The notes under the pieces are model-generated. The model searched no databases and was not told where the DNA came from. It saw only the letters and a list, made by a program, of their open reading frames with translations. A program made the position numbers and the translations under genes. From VRUE01 sp963697695 (GTDB lineage Bacteria; Actinomycetota; Thermoleophilia; Solirubrobacterales; 70-9), in the NCBI GenBank assembly GCA_963697695.1, contig OY969094.1, positions 2,480,001-2,544,000 of the forward strand: 64,000 bases of DNA. The letters are read 5' to 3'. The number at the start of each line of letters is the position of its first letter. Positions within the stretch are counted from its first letter, which is position 1. Below are positions 24,586 to 34,023 of the stretch, in pieces.

Positions 24586-25755
24586 TCACTCCTGGACCAT
24601 TGGGGTCATCGCGTTGATCCCGGTCGCGGCGCGGCCGATGATCATCTTCTGGATCTGCGAGGTGCCCTCGTAGAGGGTCGTCACGCGGGCGTCGCGCAGG
24701 TAGCGCTCGACCGGGTAGTCGTCGACGTAGCCGGCGCCGCCGTGGACCTGGATCGCCAGGTTGGCGCATTCGACCGCCGACTCGGTCGCGTAGAGCTTCG
24801 CCACCGACGTCTCGGTCGTGTTCGGCTTGCCTTCGTCCTTGAGCAGGCCGGCGCGGTAGACCAGCATCCGGCTGGCGTCGCGCTTGACGATCATGTCGGC
24901 GATCATCTCCTGGACCAGCTGGAAGCGGGCCAGGGGGACGCCGAACTGCTTGCGCTCCTGGGAGTAGGCGACCGAGGCTTCGACGCAGCCTTCGCAGATG
25001 CCGACGCAGCCGGCGGCGACGCTGTAGCGGCCGTTGTCGAGGGCGCTCATCGCGACCTTGAAGCCGTCGCCGATCTCGCCCAGCATCGCGTCGTCGCCGA
25101 CCTCGACCGAGTCGAGCGAGAGCTCCGCGGTGTCGGAAGAGCGCAGGCCGAGCTTGCCGTGGATCTCCTGCGTGGTGAAGCCATCGCTGTCGGTGGGGAC
25201 GAGGAAGCAGGCGAGCCCCTTGTGCTTCTTCTCCGGGTCGGTCTGGGCGAAGATCAGCGCCACCTCGGAGAAGTTGCCGAGCGAGATCCACATCTTCTGG
25301 CCGCTGATCGACCAGCCCGAGTCGGTCTTGGTCGCCCGGGTGCGCAGGTTGGCGGCGTCGGAGCCGGTGTCGGGCTCGGTCAGGCCGAAGCAGCCGAGCG
25401 CCTCGCCCGAGCAGAGCCGCGGCAGCCACTTCTGCTTCTGCTCCTCGGTGCCCCACCTCTCGATCGACCCGGCGACCAGCGAGGTCTGTACCGAGACGAC
25501 CGTGCGGGCGGAGGAGTCGGCGCGGCCGACCTGTTCGACGATCAGGCCGTAGCCGATGTAGTCGAGGCCGCGGCCGCCGTACTGCTCGGCGACCGGGGCG
25601 CCGAGGTAGCCGACCTCGCCCAGCTTGCTGGCCAGCTCGCGGTCGAAGCGGGCGGCGCGGTCGTTGTCGCGCACTCGCGGTGCGATCTCCTTGTCGGCGA
25701 ATTCGCGCGCGGTTTCGGAGATCAGCCGCTGCTCGTCGGTCAACTGGAAGTCCAA
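24586..25755 (-). CDS. Acyl-CoA dehydrogenase
   Basis: A 389-residue FAD enzyme that makes 2-enoyl-CoA from acyl-CoA, passing electrons to an electron-transfer flavoprotein. The signatures CFGLTEPDTGSDAAN (near 127-141) and KMWISLGNFSEVALIFAQ are typical of short- and medium-chain members. The catalytic Glu lies in LYEGTSQIQKMIIGR, near residue 368. The N-terminus, MDFQLTDEQRLISETAREFA, is complete. The gene begins one base after the aminotransferase gene in the same operon. Chain-length preference cannot be told from sequence; it may serve the fatty acids released by alkylsulfatase. Confidence 0.94.
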   Translation of the reverse strand: MDFQLTDEQRLISETAREFADKEIAPRVRDNDRAARFDRELASKLGEVGYLGAPVAEQYGGRGLDYIGYGLIVEQVGRADSSARTVVSVQTSLVAGSIERWGTEEQKQKWLPRLCSGEALGCFGLTEPDTGSDAANLRTRATKTDSGWSISGQKMWISLGNFSEVALIFAQTDPEKKHKGLACFLVPTDSDGFTTQEIHGKLGLRSSDTAELSLDSVEVGDDAMLGEIGDGFKVAMSALDNGRYSVAAGCVGICEGCVEASVAYSQERKQFGVPLARFQLVQEMIADMIVKRDASRMLVYRAGLLKDEGKPNTTETSVAKLYATESAVECANLAIQVHGGAGYVDDYPVERYLRDARVTTLYEGTSQIQKMIIGRAATGINAMTPMVQE

Positions 25756-25756
25756 C

Positions 25757-26548
25757 TCAAAGCTCCTTTCCTAGGGTGGCGGCGAAGGCCTCCTGGGCCT
25801 CACGGGTGCGGGGACCCGGCGCCTCGGGCAAGTCTGTGCCGTCGATCGCAGAGACGGGATGGATCTCACGTGTGGTCGAGGCGAGGAAGGCCTCCTTGGC
25901 GGCGCGCAGGTCGGCGACGGGCCAGACGCCCTCTTCGACCTGGAGAGCCTTGACCAGGCGGTCGCGGGTGATCGACTCGAGCACGCCGACGCCCAGCGCC
26001 GGGGTGCGCAGCGAGCCCTGCGGGGAGACCCAGAAGACGGCAGAGGTGGGCGGCTCCAGCACCGTGCCGTCGGGCTGGACCAGCACCGCCTCGTCGGCGC
26101 CCTGGGCCTTGGCCAGTCTGGTCGCCTGCATGTTGGCGGCGTAGGAGAGCGACTTGACCCCGTTGAGGATCACCGAGGGCGAGTAGGTGACGGTGGCGAG
26201 GCGCAGCGTTTCGCCGTGCGGTGGCAGCGGCTCGGTCATTGCCAGGCGGCGCCCGCCGCGGGTGACGATCAGGCGCAGCTGGCCGTCGCCGTCGCCGTGC
26301 GCGGCGAGCAGGGCTTCGATCTCGCGCTCGAGCGCCAGGCGGTCGAACTCGAGCTCGATCGCCGCAGCCGAGCGCTCGAGCCGGTCGAGATGGTCCTCGA
26401 GGGCGAAGAGGGCGCCGGCGTAGATGCGGATCACCTCGAAGGCGCCGTCGCCCCGGTAGAGGCCATCGTCCTTGAGCGGGATCGTCGCCTCGCCGGTCGG
26501 CGAGATCGCCCCGTCGATGCTCGCCAGCTCTCTGAATTCGTTCGTCAT
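25757..26548 (-). CDS. Class IV PLP aminotransferase (branched-chain aminotransferase or aminodeoxychorismate lyase type)
   Basis: A 263-residue fold-type IV PLP enzyme. The cofactor Lys is in LNGVKSLSYAAN (near 135), the family's IKxLNY-like site. The motif DGTVLEPPTSAVFWV, followed by TPALGVGVLESITRDRL, is the conserved cofactor phosphate and closing region. The early DGLYRGDGAFEVIRIY matches the substrate-side loop. It could be a branched-chain amino acid aminotransferase, a D-amino acid transaminase or PabC; these cannot be separated here. It is the first gene of the acyl-CoA operon, which would fit removal of amino groups before acyl-CoA oxidation of branched-chain keto acids. Confidence 0.85.
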   Translation of the reverse strand: MTNEFRELASIDGAISPTGEATIPLKDDGLYRGDGAFEVIRIYAGALFALEDHLDRLERSAAAIELEFDRLALEREIEALLAAHGDGDGQLRLIVTRGGRRLAMTEPLPPHGETLRLATVTYSPSVILNGVKSLSYAANMQATRLAKAQGADEAVLVQPDGTVLEPPTSAVFWVSPQGSLRTPALGVGVLESITRDRLVKALQVEEGVWPVADLRAAKEAFLASTTREIHPVSAIDGTDLPEAPGPRTREAQEAFAATLGKEL

Positions 26549-26627
26549 CGGAGCGGGCGAGGCTACCGGTTGACAGCCTTGCGATGGCTCATCCGGAGCC
26601 AGTGGGCTCGGCTCTCGAGGGCCTCAA

Positions 26628-26653
26628 GATCGATCTAACGGACTAGATTGATC
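26628..26653. promoter_or_regulatory. Imperfect dyad before the 26661 gene
   Basis: GATCGATCT (26628-26636) mirrors AGATTGATC (26645-26653) with one mismatch and eight bases between. It ends seven bases before the ATG of the membrane-anchored protein gene, so it could be an operator or a hairpin covering the ribosome-binding region. No regulator is suggested. Confidence 0.3.
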
Positions 26654-26660
26654 GTTTCCT

Positions 26661-27377
26661 ATGCTGCCTTTCGCCTCGATTTTGAGTTGGCTCGATGCCC
26701 ACTCGGGCGCAGTCACGGCGCTCGCAACTGTGGTGCTCGTCTTGATCACGATCGCATATGTAGTCGTCACCTATTTGTTGGTTCGTGAGCAGCGGCTCCA
26801 GGGCCAGATTCCGGAGGTTGTGTATGAGTGGGCTGACAACACCAAGCTCAATGCCGACCTGAAACTCCACAACGTAGGAAGCGGCTGCGCGGCGGAGGTG
26901 ACTGTTGTTCGCGGGCCGGGTGACGGAGTTCCCGTTCACATGCCTCTTATTGGAGAGCGATGGACGTTGCTCGCCGGCGAAGAGCTGATCTGGGGCATCG
27001 GCCCGGAGCAAGGGAAGACCAAGCTTCCGGTCGGCGAGCTTCCGTTGACGATCTCCTATGTCGACAACCACCGCACCAGGGCCTATTTCCAGGTTCTCCT
27101 GATTCGCTTCGAAATTCGCGACGACGGCCGCTACTCGATCCGCGACCTTGGTTCGGTTTCAGACGACTGGACGAAACGCAAGCTGAGACGACTCGCACGG
27201 CGGTCGTTGAAGGTCTGGCATAGGCCTGGATTTCAACGACGCACTCAAACGCTCGACCTTTCGGTTCTCCTCTTGGACGAGCAGGTTCGCGACGCGTTGC
27301 GTGAAAGGCTTACCGAGGAGGTCGACCAGCTCTTGGTTTGGAGCCGGCAGGCGGAGGCTTTCCGCAGTCGACTCTGA
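26661..27377 (+). CDS. Membrane-anchored protein of unknown function
   Basis: A 238-residue protein with one membrane helix (about 17-42, TALATVVLVLITIAYVVVTYLLV) and a soluble domain of about 190 residues. The soluble part begins with a beta-rich stretch (GQIPEVVYEWADNTKLNADLKLHNVGSG) like the small beta-sandwich found in many membrane-bound accessory proteins. It ends in a basic, helical segment (TKRKLRRLARRSLK). No catalytic motif is visible. It is the only forward gene between the acyl-CoA operon and the thiolase gene, so it splits what might otherwise be one reverse cluster. Codon use is less GC-biased than in the flanking operon. Confidence 0.6.
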   Translation: MLPFASILSWLDAHSGAVTALATVVLVLITIAYVVVTYLLVREQRLQGQIPEVVYEWADNTKLNADLKLHNVGSGCAAEVTVVRGPGDGVPVHMPLIGERWTLLAGEELIWGIGPEQGKTKLPVGELPLTISYVDNHRTRAYFQVLLIRFEIRDDGRYSIRDLGSVSDDWTKRKLRRLARRSLKVWHRPGFQRRTQTLDLSVLLLDEQVRDALRERLTEEVDQLLVWSRQAEAFRSRL

Positions 27378-27392
27378 CTCAGCGTTGACAGG

Positions 27393-28592
<1,200 letters not shown>

Positions 28593-28637
28593 CGGCAGGA
28601 TTAAAGGGGACCGAGGCGGTCGGCGTATCCTTGCCAG

Positions 28638-28931
28638 GTGTACTTCGTCCTCGGCACGATCGGCATGGTGCTGTTCATCGTCGGCGTGCTGCTGCTCGTC
28701 GGCCGTTTCTACCCCGGCACCAACGCCGAACTGGTCGACTGGAAACCGACCCGCTCTCCCGAGGTCGAGGTCCAAAACGAGATCGACGACATCCGCCAGA
28801 TGCTGGAGGCGCAGAACGAGATGCGTCGCCGCCGGGGCGCGCCGGAGCTGACCGAGGAGGCACTCCGGGTCGAAGTCGAGGCCGAGGAGCGGGAGAAACT
28901 GCAAAGAGGCGACCCCTTCGGGGCGAGCTAG
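28638..28931 (+). CDS. Small membrane protein with cytoplasmic helical tail
   Basis: A 97-residue protein starting with GTG. One membrane helix (about 4-23, VLGTIGMVLFIVGVLLLVG) is followed by a charged tail with long acidic helical segments (PEVEVQNEIDDIRQMLEAQNE and VEVEAEEREKLQRG). This layout is typical of small actinobacterial membrane proteins of unknown role. It is divergent from thiolase and 15 bases upstream of the Rossmann-like gene, so the two may be co-transcribed. No family is recognised. Confidence 0.6.
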   Translation: MYFVLGTIGMVLFIVGVLLLVGRFYPGTNAELVDWKPTRSPEVEVQNEIDDIRQMLEAQNEMRRRRGAPELTEEALRVEVEAEEREKLQRGDPFGAS

Positions 28932-28946
28932 CGGCCGGCGGACCGG

Positions 28947-29435
28947 GTGGCGCGGGCGCTGATCGTCGGTTGCGGCTGCCGCGGCAGGCTGCTCGGGCAG
29001 CAGTTGCTTGCCGAGGGCTGGGCGGTGCGCGGAACGAGCCGTTGCGAGGAAGGTCTGCTGCCGGTCGAGGAGGCCGGGATCGAGGCCGCCCTCGCCGATC
29101 CCGACCGGCCGGGAACCCTGCTCGACTTGGTCGGGGACGTCACGGTCGTCCACTGGCTGCTCGGCTCGGCGCAGGGCGAGTCGGAGGTGCTCGCCGCGAT
29201 CCACGGCTCGCGGCTGGAGCGCATCCTGGAAAGGCTGGTCGACACTCCCGTGCGGGGATTTGTCTACGAGGCCGCTGGTTCGGTTGATCCGGCCCTGCTC
29301 GAAGCGGGGGCGGCCGCCGTGGCCGCCGCCGGGCGGACCTGGCGCATCCCAGTCGAGATCGTCGGTACCGAGCCGAGCCCCCCGGATGCCTGGGCAACGG
29401 CGATGCTCGCCGCGACCCTGCGCCTCACTTCCTGA
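28947..29435 (+). CDS. Rossmann-like NAD(P)-binding protein
   Basis: A 162-residue protein starting with GTG. The N-terminus, ALIVGCGCRGRLLGQQLLAEG (residues 4-24), is a GxGxxG dinucleotide-binding motif followed by VRGTSR, as in extended SDR or epimerase-like proteins. Only the N-terminal half of that fold is present, and no YxxxK catalytic pair is seen, so it may bind a nucleotide without oxidoreductase activity. The last codons overlap the convergent Nudix gene by 11 bases. The function is unknown. Confidence 0.6.
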   Translation: MARALIVGCGCRGRLLGQQLLAEGWAVRGTSRCEEGLLPVEEAGIEAALADPDRPGTLLDLVGDVTVVHWLLGSAQGESEVLAAIHGSRLERILERLVDTPVRGFVYEAAGSVDPALLEAGAAAVAAAGRTWRIPVEIVGTEPSPPDAWATAMLAATLRLTS

Positions 29436-29931
29436 GACGCTCGAGGAAGTCGCCGAGGATGCGGGCGGTGGCGCCCCAGATCAGGTGGCCTTCGACCTCG
29501 TAGGTCGGGGTGTGGATCGGGACGCCGCGGCGGACCAGGCGGCGGATCGCGTAGCTCTCGCGCAGTACCTCCAGCGAGAAGGTGAGCACGGTCTCGACCT
29601 CAGCTGGGTTGGGCGTTAGCGACAGCTCCTTCGGATCGGGGATGTGACCGACGAAGGGGTGGACCAGGTAGCCGGTGACGAAGGTCTCGGTAGGGGGCAG
29701 GGCTTCGCCGATCTCGACCGCCGCGGGGTCGAGGCCGATCTCCTCCTGTGCCTCGCGAAGCGCGGTGGCGGCGAAGTCGGCATCTCCCTCGTCCCTGCGT
29801 CCGCCCGGGAACGAGATCTCGCCGGCGTGGCGGCGCAGGTCCGAGCGGCGCTCGGTGAAGACCAGGCCGGGCTCGTCATCCGGCCACCCGTAGAGCGGCA
29901 GCAGGACGGCGGCGTCGACGCTAGGCATCAT
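29425..29931 (-). CDS. Nudix hydrolase, CoA pyrophosphatase type
   Basis: A 168-residue Nudix enzyme. The Nudix box GGRRDEGDADFAATALREAQEEIGL follows the pattern Gx5Ex7REUxEExGU, with all metal-binding Glu residues present. It is preceded by the CoA-pyrophosphatase-type segment FTERRSDLRRHAGEISFP. Such enzymes split CoA and acyl-CoA derivatives into phosphopantetheine and adenosine phosphate, which could trim CoA pools. I start it at the ATG pair giving MMPSVDAAV; a longer start 20 codons upstream is possible. It overlaps the convergent Rossmann-like gene by 11 bases. Confidence 0.85.
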   Translation of the reverse strand: MMPSVDAAVLLPLYGWPDDEPGLVFTERRSDLRRHAGEISFPGGRRDEGDADFAATALREAQEEIGLDPAAVEIGEALPPTETFVTGYLVHPFVGHIPDPKELSLTPNPAEVETVLTFSLEVLRESYAIRRLVRRGVPIHTPTYEVEGHLIWGATARILGDFLERLRK

Positions 29932-30034
29932 CGGCCGAGACGGTGAAAACCAAGCCGGGCTAGGACGCAGGGAGCGTGGCGTGCTCTGCACGCGAGCGAC
30001 CGAGGACGACGCCGGGCGCTGGTTTGCAGCCGTC

Positions 30035-30847
30035 TCAGATGATCACCTGGACGGTGCCGCCATCCACCGACCAAGCTGCACCGCTGGTGTAGGAGGCGCG
30101 CTCGGAGCAGAGGAAGACGATCGCGGCGGCGATCTCGCCGACCTCGGCCAGGCGGCCGATCGGCCGCTTCGCGCCGGCTTCGGCCAGCGCCTCCTCGCGG
30201 CTCGCGGCGCCCGACATCGCGTGCGCCTGGTCGAGCAGGCCGCCCTCGTCCATCCACATCTCGGATTCGACCGGACCGGGGCAGATCGCGTTGACGAGGA
30301 CGCCGCTCTTCGCGTAGCGGTCGGCGAAGAGGCGGGAGAGCGAGAGCTCCGCCGCCTTCGCGACCGAGTACTCCGGCATCGCCGCCGAGGGCCGCTTGCC
30401 GGCGGTCGAGCAGACGTTGACCACGCGGCCCCAGCCGCGCTCGGCCATCGCCGGGGCGGCGGCGCGCATCGCCCGCAGCGGCGCCATCACGTTGAGCTCG
30501 TACTGGTCCCGCCAGTCCTCGTCCGGCACCTCGTCGAGGTCGCGCCACTGCGCCACGCCGGCGTTATTGACCAGCACGTCGAGGGTGCCGAACCGCTCCG
30601 TCGCCTCGGCCAGCATTCGCTCGCCCGCGTCCTCGACGGTGATGTCGAGCGCCAGGTGGGCGGCTTGCCCCCCAGCCTCCGCGCCGGTTGCTCGCACCTG
30701 CTCCTCCGCGGCGGCAAGCTCGGCTTCGCGGCGGGCGATCAGCAGCACGTTTGCCCCCTCGGCGCAGAGTAGCTTCGCCGTCTCGCGGCCGATCCCGCGG
30801 CTGGCACCGGTGACGACACAGCTGCGCCCGCGCAGTCCCAGGTCCAT
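30035..30847 (-). CDS. Short-chain dehydrogenase/reductase
   Basis: A 270-residue classical SDR. Cofactor binding is by TGASRGIGRETA (residues 13-24), NNAGVAQW lies in the middle, the catalytic Ser is in VNVCSTAGKRP and the YxxxK pair is YSVAKAAE. After the Arg of IARREAEL, the likely specificity is for NADPH, but this is not certain. The substrate is unknown; sequence resembles 3-oxoacyl-ACP reductase-like enzymes. Its ATG lies next to the stop of the OsmC gene (TAG/ATG junction at 30847-30848), so the two are probably co-transcribed. Confidence 0.88.
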   Translation of the reverse strand: MDLGLRGRSCVVTGASRGIGRETAKLLCAEGANVLLIARREAELAAAEEQVRATGAEAGGQAAHLALDITVEDAGERMLAEATERFGTLDVLVNNAGVAQWRDLDEVPDEDWRDQYELNVMAPLRAMRAAAPAMAERGWGRVVNVCSTAGKRPSAAMPEYSVAKAAELSLSRLFADRYAKSGVLVNAICPGPVESEMWMDEGGLLDQAHAMSGAASREEALAEAGAKRPIGRLAEVGEIAAAIVFLCSERASYTSGAAWSVDGGTVQVII

Positions 30848-31246
30848 CTACAGCCCCTCGACCTGGGGGAAGACGCTGACCGGCGTCTCATGGGTCAGCA
30901 CCTTGTGAACGGGGCAGCGCCGGGCAATCTCAACAAGGCGGCCGCGCTGTTCGTCGCTGAGGCCGGCCGGAAGGCGCAGGGAGACGGCATACGAGGTGGG
31001 TACGTAGCCCTCGTACTCGACGTCCACGTCGACCTCGACTTGGCCGACGTCCCACCCCTTGCGCTCCGCGTACATCTCCATCGTCACCGCGATGCAGCTG
31101 GCGAGCCCGGCGGCGACGAGACGGGTGGGGGAGGGGCCGGTGTCGGTGCCGCCGCTCGCGGCAGGCTCGTCGACGACAAGGGTGTGCCCGCCCTCGATCT
31201 CGACCTCATGGGCGAATCCCTCACGGCGACGGGCGACGACCTTCAT
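30848..31246 (-). CDS. OsmC-family peroxide-reducing protein
   Basis: A 132-residue OsmC/Ohr-fold protein with the two redox Cys residues expected for reduction of organic hydroperoxides: C51 in LASCIAVTMEMYA and a second in RRCPVHKVLTHETPV near residue 115. Such proteins work with a thiol donor at the cytoplasmic side. I start it at MKVVARRREG, the family start; an upstream extension has two CxxC-like cysteines and is out of place. It stands next to the SDR gene in one unit. It adds to other redox-repair genes in the window (MsrA, peroxiredoxin). Confidence 0.88.
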   Translation of the reverse strand: MKVVARRREGFAHEVEIEGGHTLVVDEPAASGGTDTGPSPTRLVAAGLASCIAVTMEMYAERKGWDVGQVEVDVDVEYEGYVPTSYAVSLRLPAGLSDEQRGRLVEIARRCPVHKVLTHETPVSVFPQVEGL

Positions 31247-31292
31247 CCCCGGCGCCTTGTTTCCGCATAGCGGACAAAAAGCGCCACGCCGC

Positions 31293-31862
31293 TCAACCTG
31301 CCTTGCGCCGGCCCTCGAACAGCGCCGGGTCATCGACGTCGGCGAAGCGGGCCATCGCGTAGGCGAGGTCGGAGGCGCGGTTGACGAAGTGGATCACGGT
31401 CTCTCCGGCCAGCTCGCCGGCCTCGGCCAGTGCGGAGATGCTGCGCTCAGCGCGGCGGATCACTGTGCGGGCGACGTCGAGCTGGGCCGAGATCTCGTTG
31501 CCGCCCGGGATGACGAACTGCGGTGGCAGCTCGACCTCGCTCATGTAGCGGTCGATCAGCCGCTCCAGCTCGGCGACCATCTCCTCGGTGGTGCGGCTGA
31601 TGCCGTCTTCGAGCCGCTCGGCGGCCTCCGGCGCCGTCGCCAGCTCGGCGCCGGCGACGAAGAGGTCGTCCTGGAGGCGAAGGATGTCTGACGCCAGCCC
31701 GACCTGGTCCGGGCCGCAGAGGGCGCGGGCGACGCCGAGCTGGGAGCAGGCCTCGTCGAGGGATCCATATGCCTCGGTGCGGCCGTGGTGCTTAGGAACG
31801 CGACCGCCGTACCAGAGCGATGTGCTGCCGTCGTCGCCCTTCTTGGTGTAGATCTTGACCAC
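31293..31862 (-). CDS. ATP:cob(I)alamin adenosyltransferase, PduO type
   Basis: A 189-residue enzyme that moves the adenosyl group of ATP to cob(I)alamin, making coenzyme B12. The N-terminus VKIYTKKGDDGSTSLWYGGRVPKHHGRTEAYGSLDE is the ATP-binding signature. The later motif ISAQLDVARTVIRRAERSI contains the conserved Arg and Glu of the active site. The C-terminal FVNRASDLAYAMAR matches the family end. The protein is trimeric in known members. It implies cobalamin-dependent enzymes elsewhere in the genome, such as methylmalonyl-CoA mutase. Confidence 0.92.
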   Translation of the reverse strand: MVKIYTKKGDDGSTSLWYGGRVPKHHGRTEAYGSLDEACSQLGVARALCGPDQVGLASDILRLQDDLFVAGAELATAPEAAERLEDGISRTTEEMVAELERLIDRYMSEVELPPQFVIPGGNEISAQLDVARTVIRRAERSISALAEAGELAGETVIHFVNRASDLAYAMARFADVDDPALFEGRRKAG

Positions 31863-31887
31863 GGCTCGATCCTACGCCGCGGTGCCG

Positions 31888-33180
31888 TCAGCCAACCGGG
31901 TTGAAGACCAGACCGGTGAGCACCTTCGGGTAGAAGTAGGTCGACTTGGGCGGCATGTTGGCGTCGCTCTCGCAGATCGCCCGCACCTGGTCGACCGGGA
32001 TCGGGCGCAGGATGAAAGCGACGTCATAGGTGCCGTCCTCGAGCAGGGCGAGCGAATCGTCGACGCTCTTGGCGTAGCCGAGACCCCGCTTGGCCATGAT
32101 GTCGTCCTCGCTGAGGCCGGCGATGCCCTTGAGGACCAGGATCTCGAGGATCGCGGCGTCGAGGCGGCGGTAGGCCTCGGGCTGGCCCTCCAGCTGCCGG
32201 TCGAGCTCGGCGACGGCGGCGTCCTTCAACTGCAGGCGGAAGCCGCGCTTGTGGTGGGAGTCGTAGAGACCGAAGACGCCGATGCCCTCCTGGCCGAGCG
32301 GGTCGAGGTCGCCAGCCTCGACCTCGGTCACGTCGAACAGCTCGCGCAGGCCCTCGCCGAGGCGGCGCTGGCGCTCGGGATCGTCGGCGAAGCCGGAGAG
32401 CAGGCGGTGAGTGGGGAAGACGCTGAGGCCCGGATCGTCGAGGCCGGTCAGCGCCATCAGCGTGTAGTTGTGGTCTCCCTCGCCGCCGATCTCGTCGCGG
32501 TAGGCGATCGCCGTCTCGTAGCGGTGGTGGCCGTCCGCGATCAGCAGCTTGGCGTCGGCCAGCTCGCTTGCCACGGCGTCGTGGATTTCCGGATTGGCCA
32601 GCCGCCAGAGCCGGGTGCGGGCACCGCTCGGATCGATCGCTTCGCCGAAGATGTCCTCGCGCTCGGTTTCGTCCTTGACCAACGGCCAGGGGTCCTTGGT
32701 GCTGAGCGAGAAGATCGGCGAGAGGTTGCAGCGGGTCGCCCGGGTCAGGTCGAGGCGGTCCTTCTTCGGGCCGGGAAGGGTGCGCTCGTGAGGCAGGATC
32801 GTCCCCGCCTCGAAGTCCTCGACCCGGACGCGGGCGAGGATGCCGTGGCGGATGTGCAGCGAGCCGTCGGGGCCGGTGTACTCCTGTTCCATCGCCCAGG
32901 TCGCCGGTTCGGGGTCGGCGATCAGCGCGCCGGCCTGCTTCCAGGCCTCGATCGTCTCGGCCGCCTGCTCGTAGGGATCGCCCTCGGTCGCGGCCTGGGG
33001 CCCCGTCTCGCCATACGGCTTGGGCAGGTCGACCGCGACGGCGTTGTAGGGGGAGCGCCCGAGCAACTCGGCTCGCTGCGCGGCGTCGATCACGTCGTAA
33101 GGAGGAGCGACGACGTCCTGTAGCGAGCCGACGGCGTCGAGGTCGTAGTAGAGACCTTTGATCGGCAGCACGTCAGCCAT
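31888..33180 (-). CDS. DUF1015 family protein
   Basis: A 430-residue member of the DUF1015 family. The start MADVLPIKGLYYDL, followed by VVAPPYDVIDAAQRAELLGRSPYNAV, is typical. Further conserved pieces are YTLMALTGLDDPGLSVFPTHRLL and the DGHHRYETAIAYRDE motif with its His pair and Arg. The C-terminus ends ANMPPKSTYFYPKVLTG, another hallmark. The family is widespread in bacteria and archaea, often near serine metabolism genes, but its reaction is not established in the context seen here. Its gene directly precedes tRNA-Pro on the other strand. Confidence 0.85.
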   Translation of the reverse strand: MADVLPIKGLYYDLDAVGSLQDVVAPPYDVIDAAQRAELLGRSPYNAVAVDLPKPYGETGPQAATEGDPYEQAAETIEAWKQAGALIADPEPATWAMEQEYTGPDGSLHIRHGILARVRVEDFEAGTILPHERTLPGPKKDRLDLTRATRCNLSPIFSLSTKDPWPLVKDETEREDIFGEAIDPSGARTRLWRLANPEIHDAVASELADAKLLIADGHHRYETAIAYRDEIGGEGDHNYTLMALTGLDDPGLSVFPTHRLLSGFADDPERQRRLGEGLRELFDVTEVEAGDLDPLGQEGIGVFGLYDSHHKRGFRLQLKDAAVAELDRQLEGQPEAYRRLDAAILEILVLKGIAGLSEDDIMAKRGLGYAKSVDDSLALLEDGTYDVAFILRPIPVDQVRAICESDANMPPKSTYFYPKVLTGLVFNPVG

Positions 33181-33252
33181 GGGCGCGAAAGCTAGCGGTT
33201 GTAACGGGGCGAGCTCCGCCTGCCCAGGCACGCCGCTCTACACTGGGCGCTT

Positions 33253-33326
33253 CGGGGCGTGGCGCAGCCTGGTAGCGCGCGGCCTTTGGGTGGCCGAGGT
33301 CCCCGGTTCGAATCCGGGCGCCCCGA
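33253..33326 (+). tRNA. tRNA-Pro (UGG)
   Basis: A complete cloverleaf: acceptor CGGGGCG (33253-33259) pairs with CGCCCCG (33319-33325), with discriminator A. The D-arm is GCGC/GCGC, the anticodon stem CGGCC/GGCCG with loop TTTGGGT (anticodon TGG), and the T-arm CCCGG/CCGGG around TTCGAAT. The 3' CCA is not encoded. It reads Pro codons CCA, CCG and wobble partners. A toxin-antitoxin pair follows 26 bases later on the other strand. Confidence 0.95.
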
Positions 33327-33351
33327 TTTCATGACCCACCGGCTGGGTCGG

Positions 33352-33744
33352 CTACCAGACCGTCAGCGACCGAGGCTTATCGTGATCGCGAATCGCCCGA
33401 TCCTTGGTGACCAGATCGAGGCCGTGCTCGATCGCGGTCGCGTAGATCAACCGATCCGCGGGATCGCCTGGAAATGTAGCGGGAAGGCCGACAGCAGCAT
33501 CTGCAATCTCGGGGGTCACGCCGACTGTGCGCAGTTGCCCGGCCAAGCCTTGGAGCCATGACCGAATCGGCACGGTGACCGCGATGCGTTCGTGCCTCGC
33601 GAGCCATGCCAGCTCGTACCAAGAGATCGCCGCCACCACTAGTTCGTCTGCGCTTTCGAGCGTCTTGCGCGCGCGAGCGCTGACCCGCTTTGGCTCCGCT
33701 GACCACCAATGGACCACGTGGGTATCGAGCAGCGCGGCGCTCAC
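33352..33744 (-). CDS. VapC-like PIN-domain toxin
   Basis: A 130-residue PIN-domain ribonuclease. Metal-binding acidic residues are visible: D7 in LLDTHVVHWW, E44 in AISWYELAWLA and the pair in GDPADRLIYATA, followed by DLVTKDRAI. In VapBC modules the toxin cuts RNA when the antitoxin is degraded. It starts two bases after the antitoxin stop, the normal order. The pair lies just downstream of the tRNA-Pro gene in the opposite orientation, a typical place for mobile small modules. Confidence 0.88.
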   Translation of the reverse strand: MSAALLDTHVVHWWSAEPKRVSARARKTLESADELVVAAISWYELAWLARHERIAVTVPIRSWLQGLAGQLRTVGVTPEIADAAVGLPATFPGDPADRLIYATAIEHGLDLVTKDRAIRDHDKPRSLTVW

Positions 33745-33746
33745 GT

Positions 33747-33974
33747 CTACGCGGCGTTCCAGCGCTCGCCGGTTGAGAACAGCTTCTCCTCGTCGACCGC
33801 CGTCATCGCAATGCCTTCAGCTGAGCCCTTTAGCGAGCGTGCTCCAGAGGCGGGTACGAGGCGGGCCACTGGACGGCCATGCCGGGTGATCTCGATTTCC
33901 TCACCTGCAGCAACATCGTCCAAGAGCCGAAGGATCGTCGCCTTCGCGTCGGTGGCGGTCACTTGTTTGGACAT
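33747..33974 (-). CDS. Phd/YefM-like antitoxin
   Basis: A 75-residue antitoxin. The N-terminal half (VTATDAKATILRLLDDVAAGEEIEITRHGRPVARLVP) matches the Phd/YefM DNA-binding fold, where GEEIEITRHGRPVARL is the diagnostic strand-turn. The C-terminal part is flexible and would cover the toxin active site. It is expected to repress its own promoter. A TATACT element stands six bases before its ATG, so the message seems to have no leader. Confidence 0.87.
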   Translation of the reverse strand: MSKQVTATDAKATILRLLDDVAAGEEIEITRHGRPVARLVPASGARSLKGSAEGIAMTAVDEEKLFSTGERWNAA

Positions 33975-33980
33975 ATGGAC

Positions 33981-33986
33981 AGTATA
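33981..33986 (-). promoter_or_regulatory. -10 element for a leaderless VapBC transcript
   Basis: On the reverse strand TATACT (33986-33981) ends six bases before the ATG of the antitoxin (33974). Transcription would begin at or next to the start codon, leaving no room for a ribosome-binding site, so translation would be leaderless. No strong -35 box is seen 17 bases upstream. Leaderless toxin-antitoxin messages are well known in Actinobacteria. Confidence 0.5.
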
Positions 33987-34023
33987 GCGACCATCAAGCA
34001 GCTAGCTGGGGATTTCATCGAGT

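Noticed and set aside
24304..25953. 549-codon forward frame opposite acyl-CoA dehydrogenase
   Set aside because: Asp/Ala/Val/Arg-rich sequence with no domain; antisense to a conserved enzyme.
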